The notes below the pieces were generated by a model. It was given only the letters and a program-made list of their open reading frames with translations. It made no database searches and had not been told where the DNA came from. DNA of 21,698 nucleotides, from contig JALVEX010000392.1 of assembly GCA_027030435.1 (NCBI GenBank), positions 1 through 21,698 on the forward strand. Direction: 5' to 3'. Below are positions 1-6,866 of this stretch, in pieces (position 1 is the stretch's first letter; every line of letters starts with the position of its first letter). This DNA comes from Paracoccaceae bacterium. Its GTDB lineage: Bacteria > Pseudomonadota > Alphaproteobacteria > Rhodobacterales > Rhodobacteraceae. Position numbers and translations under genes: made by a program.

Positions 1-691
1 GGCAGGTTTCCTTGAACTTCAGCGCCGCCTCGCTGGCAATGGCCCAGGACGGCCCCCGGCCGATGGTGAACAGCGAGCCATCGCCGCCGATGCTTTCGCG
101 AAGTTCCGGCCAGTCAAGCGCCGCCGCCGCGGCAAGGCGGGCGGGCAGCGCGTGAAGGGCGGCCAGCAGCGCTTCGTCACGGCCCCACTCGGCCAGCAAC
201 GCAAGCCCCGCCACCGCCGAGGTCACGAAGGTCTTGGTGGCGGCGACACTGCGCTCTGGCCCGGCGAAGATGTCGAGCACCCGATGCGCCGTGCGCGCCA
301 GGGGAGAGGCGGGATCATTCGTGATCGCGATGGCCTCTGCGCCGTCGCGCACCGCCGCCCGGGTCATGGCAACGATGTCCGGGCTTTGCCCGGATTGGGA
401 CACGCTCAGGCAGATGCTGCCGTCCAGCCGCAGGCGGGCCCCGTAGATCGATGCCAGCGAAGGCCCCAGCGAGGCCACCGGCAGGCCGAGTGTCAGCTCG
501 CAGGCATATTTCAGCATGGTGCAGACATGATCCGAAGAGCCGCGCGCCACCGTGATCATCAGTGACGGATCCAGTTCGCGCAGCGCCTCTGCCGCCGCGC
601 GCCGTGGCCCTTGCCCCGCCGCAAGCAGGCGCTCGACCGCATCGGGGATCTCGTCGATCTCGCGTCTCATCCGGGTGGCAGGCGGGTGCAT
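1..691 (-). CDS. GlmS-like SIS-domain sugar-phosphate deaminase/isomerase (NagB-II type), partial
   Basis: Translation from ATG at 691 stays open to the window edge, giving about 230 residues; the C-terminal part lies outside. The protein begins MHPPATRMRREIDEIPDAV, the N-terminal pattern of GlmS-isomerase-like proteins that lack the glutaminase domain. Family signatures are visible: a phosphosugar-binding SQSGQSPD motif, then AGPERSVAATKTF, and near the edge the SEAALKFKET segment that carries the catalytic glutamate region in GlmS/NagB-II. Such proteins convert glucosamine-6-phosphate to fructose-6-phosphate plus ammonia, or isomerise related sugar phosphates, in the cytoplasm. A GGAGGA ribosome site sits 9 bases before the start. 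The gntR stop is only 17 bases upstream, so the two are probably co-transcribed. The exact substrate cannot be fixed from this fragment; an AgaS- or FrlB-like role is possible. Confidence 0.85.
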   Translation of the reverse strand, partial: MHPPATRMRREIDEIPDAVERLLAAGQGPRRAAAEALRELDPSLMITVARGSSDHVCTMLKYACELTLGLPVASLGPSLASIYGARLRLDGSICLSVSQSGQSPDIVAMTRAAVRDGAEAIAITNDPASPLARTAHRVLDIFAGPERSVAATKTFVTSAVAGLALLAEWGRDEALLAALHALPARLAAAAALDWPELRESIGGDGSLFTIGRGPSWAIASEAALKFKETC

Positions 692-708
692 CTGTTGCTT
701 TCCTCCGT

Positions 709-1467
709 TCATTCTTCGGCCAGGCGCAGTTCGGCCACGAAATCGTGGGCATCGCCGCGATAGACCGAGCGGGTGAATTCCACCACCCGCCCGCCGGGCA
801 GGTAGGAAGTGCGCTCGATGCGCAGCCCCGCCGCCCCCGGTGTGACGCCAAGAAGCTCCGCGTCCTCCTCGGAGAGGTTTATCGCCGATATCTTCTGCAA
901 CGCCCGCACGGGACGATTCCCATCGCGCTCCAGCACCTCGTAAAGCGACGTTTCGACCGCCAGCGGGTTGGGCAGGATGTCGAGGGGCAGCGCTGCGCGC
1001 TCGATGGCCATCGGATCCTCTCCGGCCAGACGCAACCGCCCGAGCCGGGCCACCGACGCATCGGCCGACAGGCCGAGCGCCATCATTTCCTCTGGCGAAG
1101 GCAGGAAAACCCCGCGTTCCAGCCAGAGCGAGCTGGCATTCAGCCCGCGCCGGGCCATGTCTTCGCTGAACGAGGTGAGAATCGAGAGCGATTGCTCGAC
1201 CCGGGGCACGCGCGGCGCAACGATGGTGCCCGATCCGCGCCGCTGCAACACAAGCCCGGCCTCGACAAGCGGCTGGATCGCCTTGCGCACCGTGACCCGC
1301 GAAAGCGATGTCATCTCTGCGATCTCGCGTTCGGGCGGCAGCGGCGTGCCGGGCGGCAGCTGGCCGCTTTCGATTGCATGTTTCAGCCGCCGGTGCAGCT
1401 GCACGTAGCGCGGGCCGCCATGGGGAACCAGCCATTTTTCAGGATCAAGGATTTCAGGCACATTCAT
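709..1467 (-). CDS. GntR/HutC-family transcriptional regulator with UTRA sensor domain
   Basis: The protein has 252 residues. The N-terminal winged helix-turn-helix spans about residues 20-85, with the hallmark LPPEREIAEM and SRVTVRKAIQPLVEAGLV segments followed by the RRGSGTIV wing. The rest (about 100-245) fits the UTRA ligand-binding domain of HutC/NagR/PhnF-like regulators, which usually bind a phosphorylated sugar or other small metabolite and then release DNA. The ATG at 1467 is chosen because AAGGAGG lies 7 bases upstream. The gene precedes the SIS-domain gene and is divergent from the murQ/ABC operon, so it is the likely local regulator of both arms and of itself. Candidate operators are the repeat boxes at 1581-1601 and 1736-1756. 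The amino-sugar effector is inferred from the neighbours. Confidence 0.9.
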   Translation of the reverse strand: MNVPEILDPEKWLVPHGGPRYVQLHRRLKHAIESGQLPPGTPLPPEREIAEMTSLSRVTVRKAIQPLVEAGLVLQRRGSGTIVAPRVPRVEQSLSILTSFSEDMARRGLNASSLWLERGVFLPSPEEMMALGLSADASVARLGRLRLAGEDPMAIERAALPLDILPNPLAVETSLYEVLERDGNRPVRALQKISAINLSEEDAELLGVTPGAAGLRIERTSYLPGGRVVEFTRSVYRGDAHDFVAELRLAEE

Positions 1468-1558
1468 GAACGGCCTCCTTCCTTCCTGCTGGAAGCTCTT
1501 GCCCGGACTGCTTCGCCAGCCACCCCCGAGTGCCGGCGCCGCTCCCGTTCATAGCAAT

Positions 1559-1587
1559 GTTATATGCTGAATCCTGCGCCATGTAAT
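1559..1587 (-). promoter_or_regulatory. Predicted promoter of gntR
   Basis: Read leftward, ATTACA (1587-1582) and TATAAC (1564-1559) are separated by 17 bases. TATAAC matches the -10 consensus at 5 of 6 positions and the -35 at 4 of 6. The -35 lies inside the second decamer of operator box A, and a degenerate half-site (AATGTTATAT, 1556-1565 on the plus strand) covers the -10. This arrangement suits steric repression and autoregulation. It is predicted by eye. Confidence 0.45.
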
Positions 1588-1601
1588 ACCTATATAATAC
1601 C
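1581..1601 (-). promoter_or_regulatory. Operator-like tandem repeat, box A
   Basis: On the minus strand two decamers, GGTATTATAT and GGTATTACAT, stand head to tail one base apart, giving an 11-bp period of about one helical turn. The whole 21-bp box matches box B at 18 positions but points the opposite way. It overlaps the predicted gntR -35. The repeat is seen directly; binding by the adjacent GntR protein is inferred. Confidence 0.6.
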
Positions 1602-1726
1602 AAATCTCCGGAAAAAAGGATTTTCTTACCCCTGTTCCGATTTTCCCGATTTGCCTTATTTCCAGCTATCATTGAATAGATTGGATTTTACGCCATACAT
1701 GCGCATCGTTGGGGCGCAAATTGAAC

Positions 1727-1756
1727 TGGACATGAGGTATTATATTGGTGTTATAT
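1727..1756 (+). promoter_or_regulatory. Predicted promoter of the murQ-like/ABC operon
   Basis: TGGACA (1727-1732) and TTATAT (1751-1756) are separated by 18 bases and would start transcription near 1763, about 10 bases before the ribosome site. The spacer and -10 coincide with operator box B. The hexamers are only moderate matches, and other AT-rich hexamers nearby could serve instead. Confidence 0.35.
1736..1756 (+). promoter_or_regulatory. Operator-like tandem repeat, box B
   Basis: Two decamers, GGTATTATAT and GGTGTTATAT, are separated by one base, the same design as box A in opposite orientation. The box covers the predicted -10 region of the rightward operon and ends 27 bases before the first start codon. 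A regulator bound here would block that operon, while box A would block the divergent arm. Confidence 0.6.
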
Positions 1757-1783
1757 ACTCATTACAAACATCCGGAGGCCGAA

Positions 1784-2737
1784 ATGCCCGACGCCGCGCC
1801 GCTGCGCCCGCGAACCGAACAGACGCATCCGCAAGCCCGCGGCCTCGACACCCGGGAGGATGCCCGGATTCTCTCGATCCTTCTGGAGGCTCAGCTTGAG
1901 GCCGTGAGCGCGGTGCGCGCTGCGCTGCCTGACCTTGAAAAGGGCGCTTGCGCGATGGTCAGGGCCATCGGGCGGGGTGGCCGCATCGTCTATGGCGCGG
2001 CCGGCAGCTCCGGCCTGCAGGCGCTGGCCGACGGGCTGGAGATTCCGCCAACCTTCGGCATCCCGGCCGAACGGATCCGCATCCTGCGCGCAGGCGGCTT
2101 TGACAACATGACCGTGCCCAGGGAGGGCGCCGAGGATGACGCCGAAGCGGCGGCGCGCGATGCCGAGGTGATCGGCCCGAAGGATTGCGTGATCTGCCTC
2201 GCGGCCAGCGGCAACACCACCTATGCCGTCACCATCATGCAGACCGCGCGCGCGCGCGGCGCCACCACCATCGGCATTGCCAACAACCCGGGCACACGCC
2301 TGCTCGAGGCGGATATTCCCGTCCTGCTGCCAACCCCGCCCGAGGTCATCGCCGGCTCCACCCGGCTGGGCGCCGGCACGGCGCAGAAAGTTGCCCTCAA
2401 CCTGATGTCCACGCTCATGGGCATCCGCCTTGGCCATGTGATGGATGGGCTTATGGTCAATGTCGCCACTTCCAACATCAAGCTGCGCGGGCGGGCCGAA
2501 GGGATCGTCTGCGAAATTACCGGCTGTCAGCCCGCCGCGGCCCGGGAAGCGCTGGAGGCAGCGGGCTGGCGCGTGAAGGAGGCCATACTTATCAGAAGCG
2601 GGGCGAAAGATCTCGCGCAGGCAAGGCAGTATCTCGATGCGGCGGGTCAGAACCTTCGTTCTGCTCTTGCCGCGCTGAACACGGGGGAAAACCCCGGCAA
2701 CCGCGTATCAACGCACCAATTGGGAGAAGACAGATGA
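1784..2737 (+). CDS. MurQ-like N-acetylmuramic acid 6-phosphate etherase (divergent)
   Basis: The protein has 317 residues, close to the usual MurQ length of about 300. Family MurQ splits the lactyl ether of MurNAc-6-phosphate to give GlcNAc-6-phosphate and D-lactate in the cytoplasm. Conserved segments are TEQTHP near residue 11, LEIPPTFG (residues 85-92), REGAEDDAE (113-121), AASGNTTY (140-147), NNPGT, the strongest signature GSTRLGAGTAQK (191-202) and LMVNVATSNIKLR. E86 and E117 align with the two catalytic glutamates of E. coli MurQ (E83 and E114). Several normally strict positions differ: canonical GAGTSGRLGVLDASE reads GAAGSSGLQALADGLE, and the NxED stretch is missing. The substrate may therefore be a MurNAc-6-P analogue. 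The ATG at 1784 follows GGAGG by 5 bases; an in-frame start at 1745 falls inside box B and is rejected. The stop overlaps the next start (ATGA). Confidence 0.85.
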   Translation: MPDAAPLRPRTEQTHPQARGLDTREDARILSILLEAQLEAVSAVRAALPDLEKGACAMVRAIGRGGRIVYGAAGSSGLQALADGLEIPPTFGIPAERIRILRAGGFDNMTVPREGAEDDAEAAARDAEVIGPKDCVICLAASGNTTYAVTIMQTARARGATTIGIANNPGTRLLEADIPVLLPTPPEVIAGSTRLGAGTAQKVALNLMSTLMGIRLGHVMDGLMVNVATSNIKLRGRAEGIVCEITGCQPAAAREALEAAGWRVKEAILIRSGAKDLAQARQYLDAAGQNLRSALAALNTGENPGNRVSTHQLGEDR

Positions 2738-3987
2738 AACCAAGGAATATTGTCGGCATCATGCTGGCGGCAACCGTTCTGGGCGGCGCCGCAGCGGCGC
2801 AGGAAACTACGCTGACCATCGAGAGCTGGCGAAATGACGACCTGTCGATCTGGCAGGACAAGATCATCCCCGCCTTCGAGGCCAAGCACCCGGATATCCA
2901 TGTGGTCTTCGCCCCCACCGCTCCGGCGCAATACAACTCCGCTCTCAATGCCAAGCTCGAGGCCGGCACCGCGGGCGACCTGATCACCTGCCGCCCGTTC
3001 GACGGCTCTCTGGCGCTGTTCAAGGCCGGGCACCTCGCCGACCTGACCGACATGCCCGAGCTGGCCAATTTCGGCCCGGTGGCCAAATCCGGCTGGTCCA
3101 CCGATGACGGGGCGCATACCTACTGCATGCCGATGGCCTCGGTGATCCACGGCTTCATCTACAATGCCGACGCCTTCAAGGAACTCGGCCTCGAAGAGCC
3201 CAAGACCACCGACGAATTCTATGCGCTCCTCGACAGGATCAAGGAAGACGGCACCTATATCCCCATGGCCATGGGCACCGCCGACGAGTGGGAGGCCGCC
3301 ACCATGGGCTATGCCAATATCGGCACCAAATACTGGAAGGGCGAAGAGGGCCGCAAGGCGCTTATCGCCGGCAAGGCCAAGCTGACCGATCCCGAATGGG
3401 TCGATCCCTATCGCGAACTGGCCAAGTGGGGCCCCTATCTGGGTGACGGCTTCGAGGCGCAATCCTACCCCGACAGCCAGAACCTCTTCACCCTGGGCCG
3501 CGCCGCCATCTACCCGGCCGGCTCCTGGGAGATCTCGGGCTTCAACGCCCAGGCCGATTTCAAGATGGGCGCCTTCCCGCCGCCGGTCCTGCCGGGGGGC
3601 GATTGCTACATCTCCGACCATGTGGACATCGCCATGGGCATGAACCCTGCGAGCCCCAATGCCGAGGCGGCGAAAACCTTCCTCGCATGGGTCGGCTCGC
3701 CGGAATTCGCCACGCTCTATTCCAATGCCCTGCCGGGCTTCTTCTCGCTCTCCAACGCGGATGTGAAGCTTGAGGATCCGCTGGCCCAGGAGATGGTCGA
3801 TTGGCGCAAGACCTGCAAATCCTCGATCCGGCCCTTCAGCCAGATCCTCAGCCGCGGCACGCCGAACCTCAATACCGAATACTGGGTGACTTCGGCCAAC
3901 GTGATCCGCGGCACCATGACGCCCGAAGAGGCTGGCCAGCACATGCAGGATGCACTGGACAGCTGGTACAAGCCGCCGGCACAGTAA
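2734..3987 (+). CDS. ABC transporter sugar-binding protein (family 1 extracellular solute-binding)
   Basis: The protein has 417 residues. It starts with a Sec signal peptide (MKPRNIVGIMLAATVLGG, cleavage probably after AAA or AAAA near residue 20). The mature part, from about TLTIESWRNDDLSIWQDKI, has the layout of MalE/UgpB-type sugar-binding proteins. It would capture the substrate in the periplasm and pass it to the two permeases downstream. Four cysteines in the mature chain (segments ITCRP, YCMPM, GDCYI, KTCKS) could form two disulfides. The ATG at 2734 overlaps the murQ-like stop by four bases and has GGGAGAAGA upstream, pointing to translational coupling. Sequence alone does not reveal the ligand; the neighbours suggest an amino sugar. 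Confidence 0.92.
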   Translation: MKPRNIVGIMLAATVLGGAAAAQETTLTIESWRNDDLSIWQDKIIPAFEAKHPDIHVVFAPTAPAQYNSALNAKLEAGTAGDLITCRPFDGSLALFKAGHLADLTDMPELANFGPVAKSGWSTDDGAHTYCMPMASVIHGFIYNADAFKELGLEEPKTTDEFYALLDRIKEDGTYIPMAMGTADEWEAATMGYANIGTKYWKGEEGRKALIAGKAKLTDPEWVDPYRELAKWGPYLGDGFEAQSYPDSQNLFTLGRAAIYPAGSWEISGFNAQADFKMGAFPPPVLPGGDCYISDHVDIAMGMNPASPNAEAAKTFLAWVGSPEFATLYSNALPGFFSLSNADVKLEDPLAQEMVDWRKTCKSSIRPFSQILSRGTPNLNTEYWVTSANVIRGTMTPEEAGQHMQDALDSWYKPPAQ

Positions 3988-4054
3988 GAGGCGCAGCAAC
4001 AACGGGCAGGGGCGGCGGCAAGACCGCCCCACCCACCACGCAAGGGGGAAAGAC

Positions 4055-4978
4055 ATGCGCGCCGAGACGCGAAGCAAACGCCGCTGGCATATCGCCATAT
4101 TCCTGGCGCCCGCGGTGCTGGTCTATACCGCGCTGATGATCCTGCCGCTCTTCGGCACGCTGAAACTTTCACTCTACCAGCAGGTTGACCAGCAGCAGGT
4201 CTTTGTCGGGCTCGACAATTTCCGCACCCTGTTCGGCGATCCCAACTGGTCCGAAAGCTTCTGGCGCGCGCTGAAGAACAACACCTGGTTCTTCATCATT
4301 CACATGCTGGTGCAAAACCCGATCGGCATCGCCATCGCCGCCATGCTCTCGGTGCCGGCGCTGAGGTTCAAGGGCTTCTATCGCACCGCCATCTTCATCC
4401 CGACGATCCTGAGCTTCGTCATCGTCGGATTCGCATGGAAACTGATCCTGTCGCCGCTCTGGGGCATCGCCCCGGACCTGCTGAAGATGGTCGGGCTCAA
4501 GCACCTCTTTCACCCCTGGCTGGGCAAGGAGGAATACGCGCTCACCACCATCGCCCTGATCAGCGTCTGGCAGTTCGTCGGCATCCCGATGATGCTGATC
4601 TATGCGGCACTCCTCTCGATCCCCGACGAGATCCTGGAAGCGGGCGAGATGGACGGGATCACCGGCATGAAAGCCTTCTGGAAGATCAAGCTGCCGCTGA
4701 TCCTGCCTTCGATCGGGATCATCTCGATCCTGACATTTGTCGGCAATTTCAATGCCTTCGATCTCGTCTATACGATGGAAGGGGCGATGGCTGCGCCGAA
4801 TTACTCGACCGAGGTCATGGGCACCTTCCTGTTTCGCACCTTCTTCGGCCACCAGACCCAGCCGGGAGATCCCAACATGGGCGCGACCATCGCCATGATG
4901 ATGTTCTTCATCATCCTGACGGGGGTGGTGATCTATCTGTTCCTGATCCAGACGCGGATGCGTCGCTACCAGTTCTGA
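4055..4978 (+). CDS. ABC sugar permease, MalF/UgpA type
   Basis: The protein has 307 residues and about six membrane helices; the first is near residues 12-33 (IAIFLAPAVLVYTALMILPL). The cytoplasmic EAA loop that docks the ATPase reads EAGEMDG (195-201), followed by FWKIKLPLILPS. This is the first of two inner-membrane subunits of the importer. The ATG at 4055 follows AGGGGGAAAG. The gap to the binding-protein gene (67 bases) is the largest within the operon, which is common because binding protein is needed in excess. I see no strong hairpin in that gap. Confidence 0.93.
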   Translation: MRAETRSKRRWHIAIFLAPAVLVYTALMILPLFGTLKLSLYQQVDQQQVFVGLDNFRTLFGDPNWSESFWRALKNNTWFFIIHMLVQNPIGIAIAAMLSVPALRFKGFYRTAIFIPTILSFVIVGFAWKLILSPLWGIAPDLLKMVGLKHLFHPWLGKEEYALTTIALISVWQFVGIPMMLIYAALLSIPDEILEAGEMDGITGMKAFWKIKLPLILPSIGIISILTFVGNFNAFDLVYTMEGAMAAPNYSTEVMGTFLFRTFFGHQTQPGDPNMGATIAMMMFFIILTGVVIYLFLIQTRMRRYQF

Positions 4979-4986
4979 GGGGCCGG

Positions 4987-5826
4987 ATGCAGCGCGTCAG
5001 ACATAACCTGCTCAATCGCGCCCTCGCCCATGCGGCGCTGATCACCTACACGATCATCGCCCTGTTCCCGGTGGTGATCATCCTCATCAACAGCTTCAAG
5101 ACCCGCAAGGCGATCTTCCGCCACCCGCTGCAGCCGCCCACGCCGGATACGTTCAGCCTTATCGGCTATGAAACCGTGCTCAAGCAGGGTGATTACCTGC
5201 ATTATTTCCAGAATTCCCTGATCGTCACCGTGGGCAGCCTGTTCTTCATCCTGCTGTTCGGCGCCATGGCGGCCTTTGCACTCAGCGAATACCGCTTCAA
5301 GGGCAATACGCTGATGGGGCTTTACCTCGCCATCGGCATCATGATCCCGATCCGGCTGGGCACGGTGGCGATCCTGCAATTCATGGTCGCCGCGCATCTG
5401 GTCAATACCCTGACCGCGCTGATCCTCGTCTATACGGCCCAGGGCCTGCCGCTGGCGATTTTCATCCTCTCGGAATTCATGCGCCAGGTCTCCGCCGACC
5501 TCAAGGATGCCGGCCGCATCGACGGGCTCAGCGAATACCGCATTTTCTTCCGCCTCGTCCTGCCGCTGGTGCGCCCTGCCCTCGCGACGGTCGCGGTGTT
5601 CAACATGATCCCGATCTGGAACGACCTCTGGTTCCCGCTGATCCTCGCCCCGGGCGAAGAGACCAAGACGCTCACGCTCGGCAGCCAGGTCTTCATCGGC
5701 CAGTTCGTGACGGACTGGAACGCTGTGCTCTCGGGCCTCTCGCTCGCCATCCTGCCGGTGATGATCCTCTATGTGATCTTCTCAAGGCAGCTCATTCGCG
5801 GCATCACCTCGGGGGCGGTAAAATGA
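4987..5826 (+). CDS. ABC sugar permease, MalG/UgpE type
   Basis: The protein has 279 residues with six predicted membrane helices, the first about residues 16-36 (ALITYTIIALFPVVIILI). The EAA-type loop reads DLKDAGRIDG (171-180), followed by FFRLVLPLVRP. It partners the upstream permease to form the membrane channel. It starts 8 bases after that gene's stop, with GAGGGGCCGG just upstream. Its stop overlaps the oxidoreductase start (ATGA at 5823-5826). Confidence 0.93.
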   Translation: MQRVRHNLLNRALAHAALITYTIIALFPVVIILINSFKTRKAIFRHPLQPPTPDTFSLIGYETVLKQGDYLHYFQNSLIVTVGSLFFILLFGAMAAFALSEYRFKGNTLMGLYLAIGIMIPIRLGTVAILQFMVAAHLVNTLTALILVYTAQGLPLAIFILSEFMRQVSADLKDAGRIDGLSEYRIFFRLVLPLVRPALATVAVFNMIPIWNDLWFPLILAPGEETKTLTLGSQVFIGQFVTDWNAVLSGLSLAILPVMILYVIFSRQLIRGITSGAVK

Positions 5827-6866
5827 TCCGGGTGCTGGTGATCGGCCTGGGAAACATGGGGCTGAGCCATGCGCTCGCCTATCAGGCCAATCCCGAATTC
5901 GAGGTGGTCGGGCTGGTCAACCGTTCCCGCCCCACCCTGCCCGAAGCGCTGGAAAACGTGCCGTTCAGCACCGATTTTCATTCTCTGATGGCCCGGACAG
6001 AGCCTGATCTTGTCGCCATCGCCACCTATACCGACAGCCACGCCGAGCTTGCCATCGCCGCCATGGAAGCGGGCGCGCATGTGTTCGTGGAAAAGCCGCT
6101 CGCCGAGAACATCGCCGATGCGCGCCGCGTGATCGAAACCGCCCGCCGCTTCGGGCGCAAGCTGGTGGTGGGCTATATCCTGCGGGTGCATCCGGGCTGG
6201 CAGCGTTTCATCGAGGAGGCGCGCGCGCTCGGCGGCCCCTATGTCTTTCGCCTCAATCTCAATCAGCAGAGCAGCGGCGGCGAATGGGAGGTGCACAAGG
6301 CGCTGATGCGCTCCACTTCGCCGATCGTCGATTGTGGGGTGCATTACGTCGATGTCATGTGCCAGATCACCGATGCCCGCCCCCGCGAGGTGCGCGGCAT
6401 GGGCCTGCGCCTGACCGGGGAAATCGCCCCCGACATGTATAATTACGGCCATTTTCAGGTGCTGTTCGATGATGGATCGGTTGGCTGGTACGAAGCCGGA
6501 TGGGGGCCGATGATCTCCGAAACGGCCTATTTCGTGAAGGACGTGATCAGCCCCGCCGGCGCGGTTTCCATCGTCGCCGCCGAAAAGGGCGGTTCGGCCG
6601 AGATCGACAGCCACACCAGGGTCGGCACGCTGCGCGTCCACCGTGTGGAGGGTGGCGACCGGCTGATCGACCTGCCCGACGAGCCCGGCCACCAGGCGCT
6701 GTGCGATGCCGAAGCGGCGCTGGTCGCCGACGCCATCACCAATGACCGCGATCTCGGCCGCCACATGCGCGATGCGCTGGTATCGCTCGAAATCTGCCTG
6801 GCCGCCGATGAAAGCGTGCGCACCGGCCGGCCCGTCACACTCCAGGAGGCCACATGGGAAGCCTGA
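5823..6866 (+). CDS. Gfo/Idh/MocA-family NAD(P)-dependent sugar oxidoreductase
   Basis: The protein has 347 residues, typical for the family. The N-terminal Rossmann fold shows MIRVLVIGLGNMG, with the GxGxxG dinucleotide site at residues 8-13. The family EKP motif is at 90-92; its lysine contacts substrate and cofactor. The C-terminal domain carries the catalytic DCGVHYVD (170-177) with D170 and H174. Members oxidise or epimerise a hydroxyl of sugars, inositols or sugar phosphates in the cytoplasm. Being inserted between permease and ATPase genes, with overlaps of 4 and 13 bases, it must act on the transported compound or a derivative. Candidates include dehydrogenation at C3, by analogy with known sugar 3-dehydrogenases, but nothing in the sequence fixes the substrate. 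Confidence 0.92.
   Translation: MIRVLVIGLGNMGLSHALAYQANPEFEVVGLVNRSRPTLPEALENVPFSTDFHSLMARTEPDLVAIATYTDSHAELAIAAMEAGAHVFVEKPLAENIADARRVIETARRFGRKLVVGYILRVHPGWQRFIEEARALGGPYVFRLNLNQQSSGGEWEVHKALMRSTSPIVDCGVHYVDVMCQITDARPREVRGMGLRLTGEIAPDMYNYGHFQVLFDDGSVGWYEAGWGPMISETAYFVKDVISPAGAVSIVAAEKGGSAEIDSHTRVGTLRVHRVEGGDRLIDLPDEPGHQALCDAEAALVADAITNDRDLGRHMRDALVSLEICLAADESVRTGRPVTLQEATWEA

Larger units (their letters stand above)
1468..1783. promoter_or_regulatory. Divergent regulatory region between gntR and the murQ-like operon
   Basis: This 316-base gap is clearly richer in A+T than its surroundings, especially 1551-1780. It contains a plausible promoter for each arm and two inverted copies of a tandem-repeat box, listed separately. 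I see no convincing small gene: a leftward open frame here (1454-1672) has no family resemblance and runs into the regulator's start region. Confidence 0.75.

Noticed and set aside
315..851. Leftward open frame across the SIS gene and the end of gntR
   Set aside because: It is an Arg/Gly-rich shadow frame; the frame starting at 691 shows clear GlmS/NagB-II motifs.
1454..1672. Leftward 72-codon frame in the divergent promoter region, possible leader peptide
   Set aside because: It has no family resemblance, covers the predicted gntR promoter elements and overlaps the regulator start; the 1467 start with AAGGAGG explains the region better.
2185..2733. Upstream extension of the sugar-binding protein through the murQ-like gene
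   Set aside because: The extension is an out-of-frame reading of the etherase; the signal peptide starting at 2734 with its ribosome site marks the true start.
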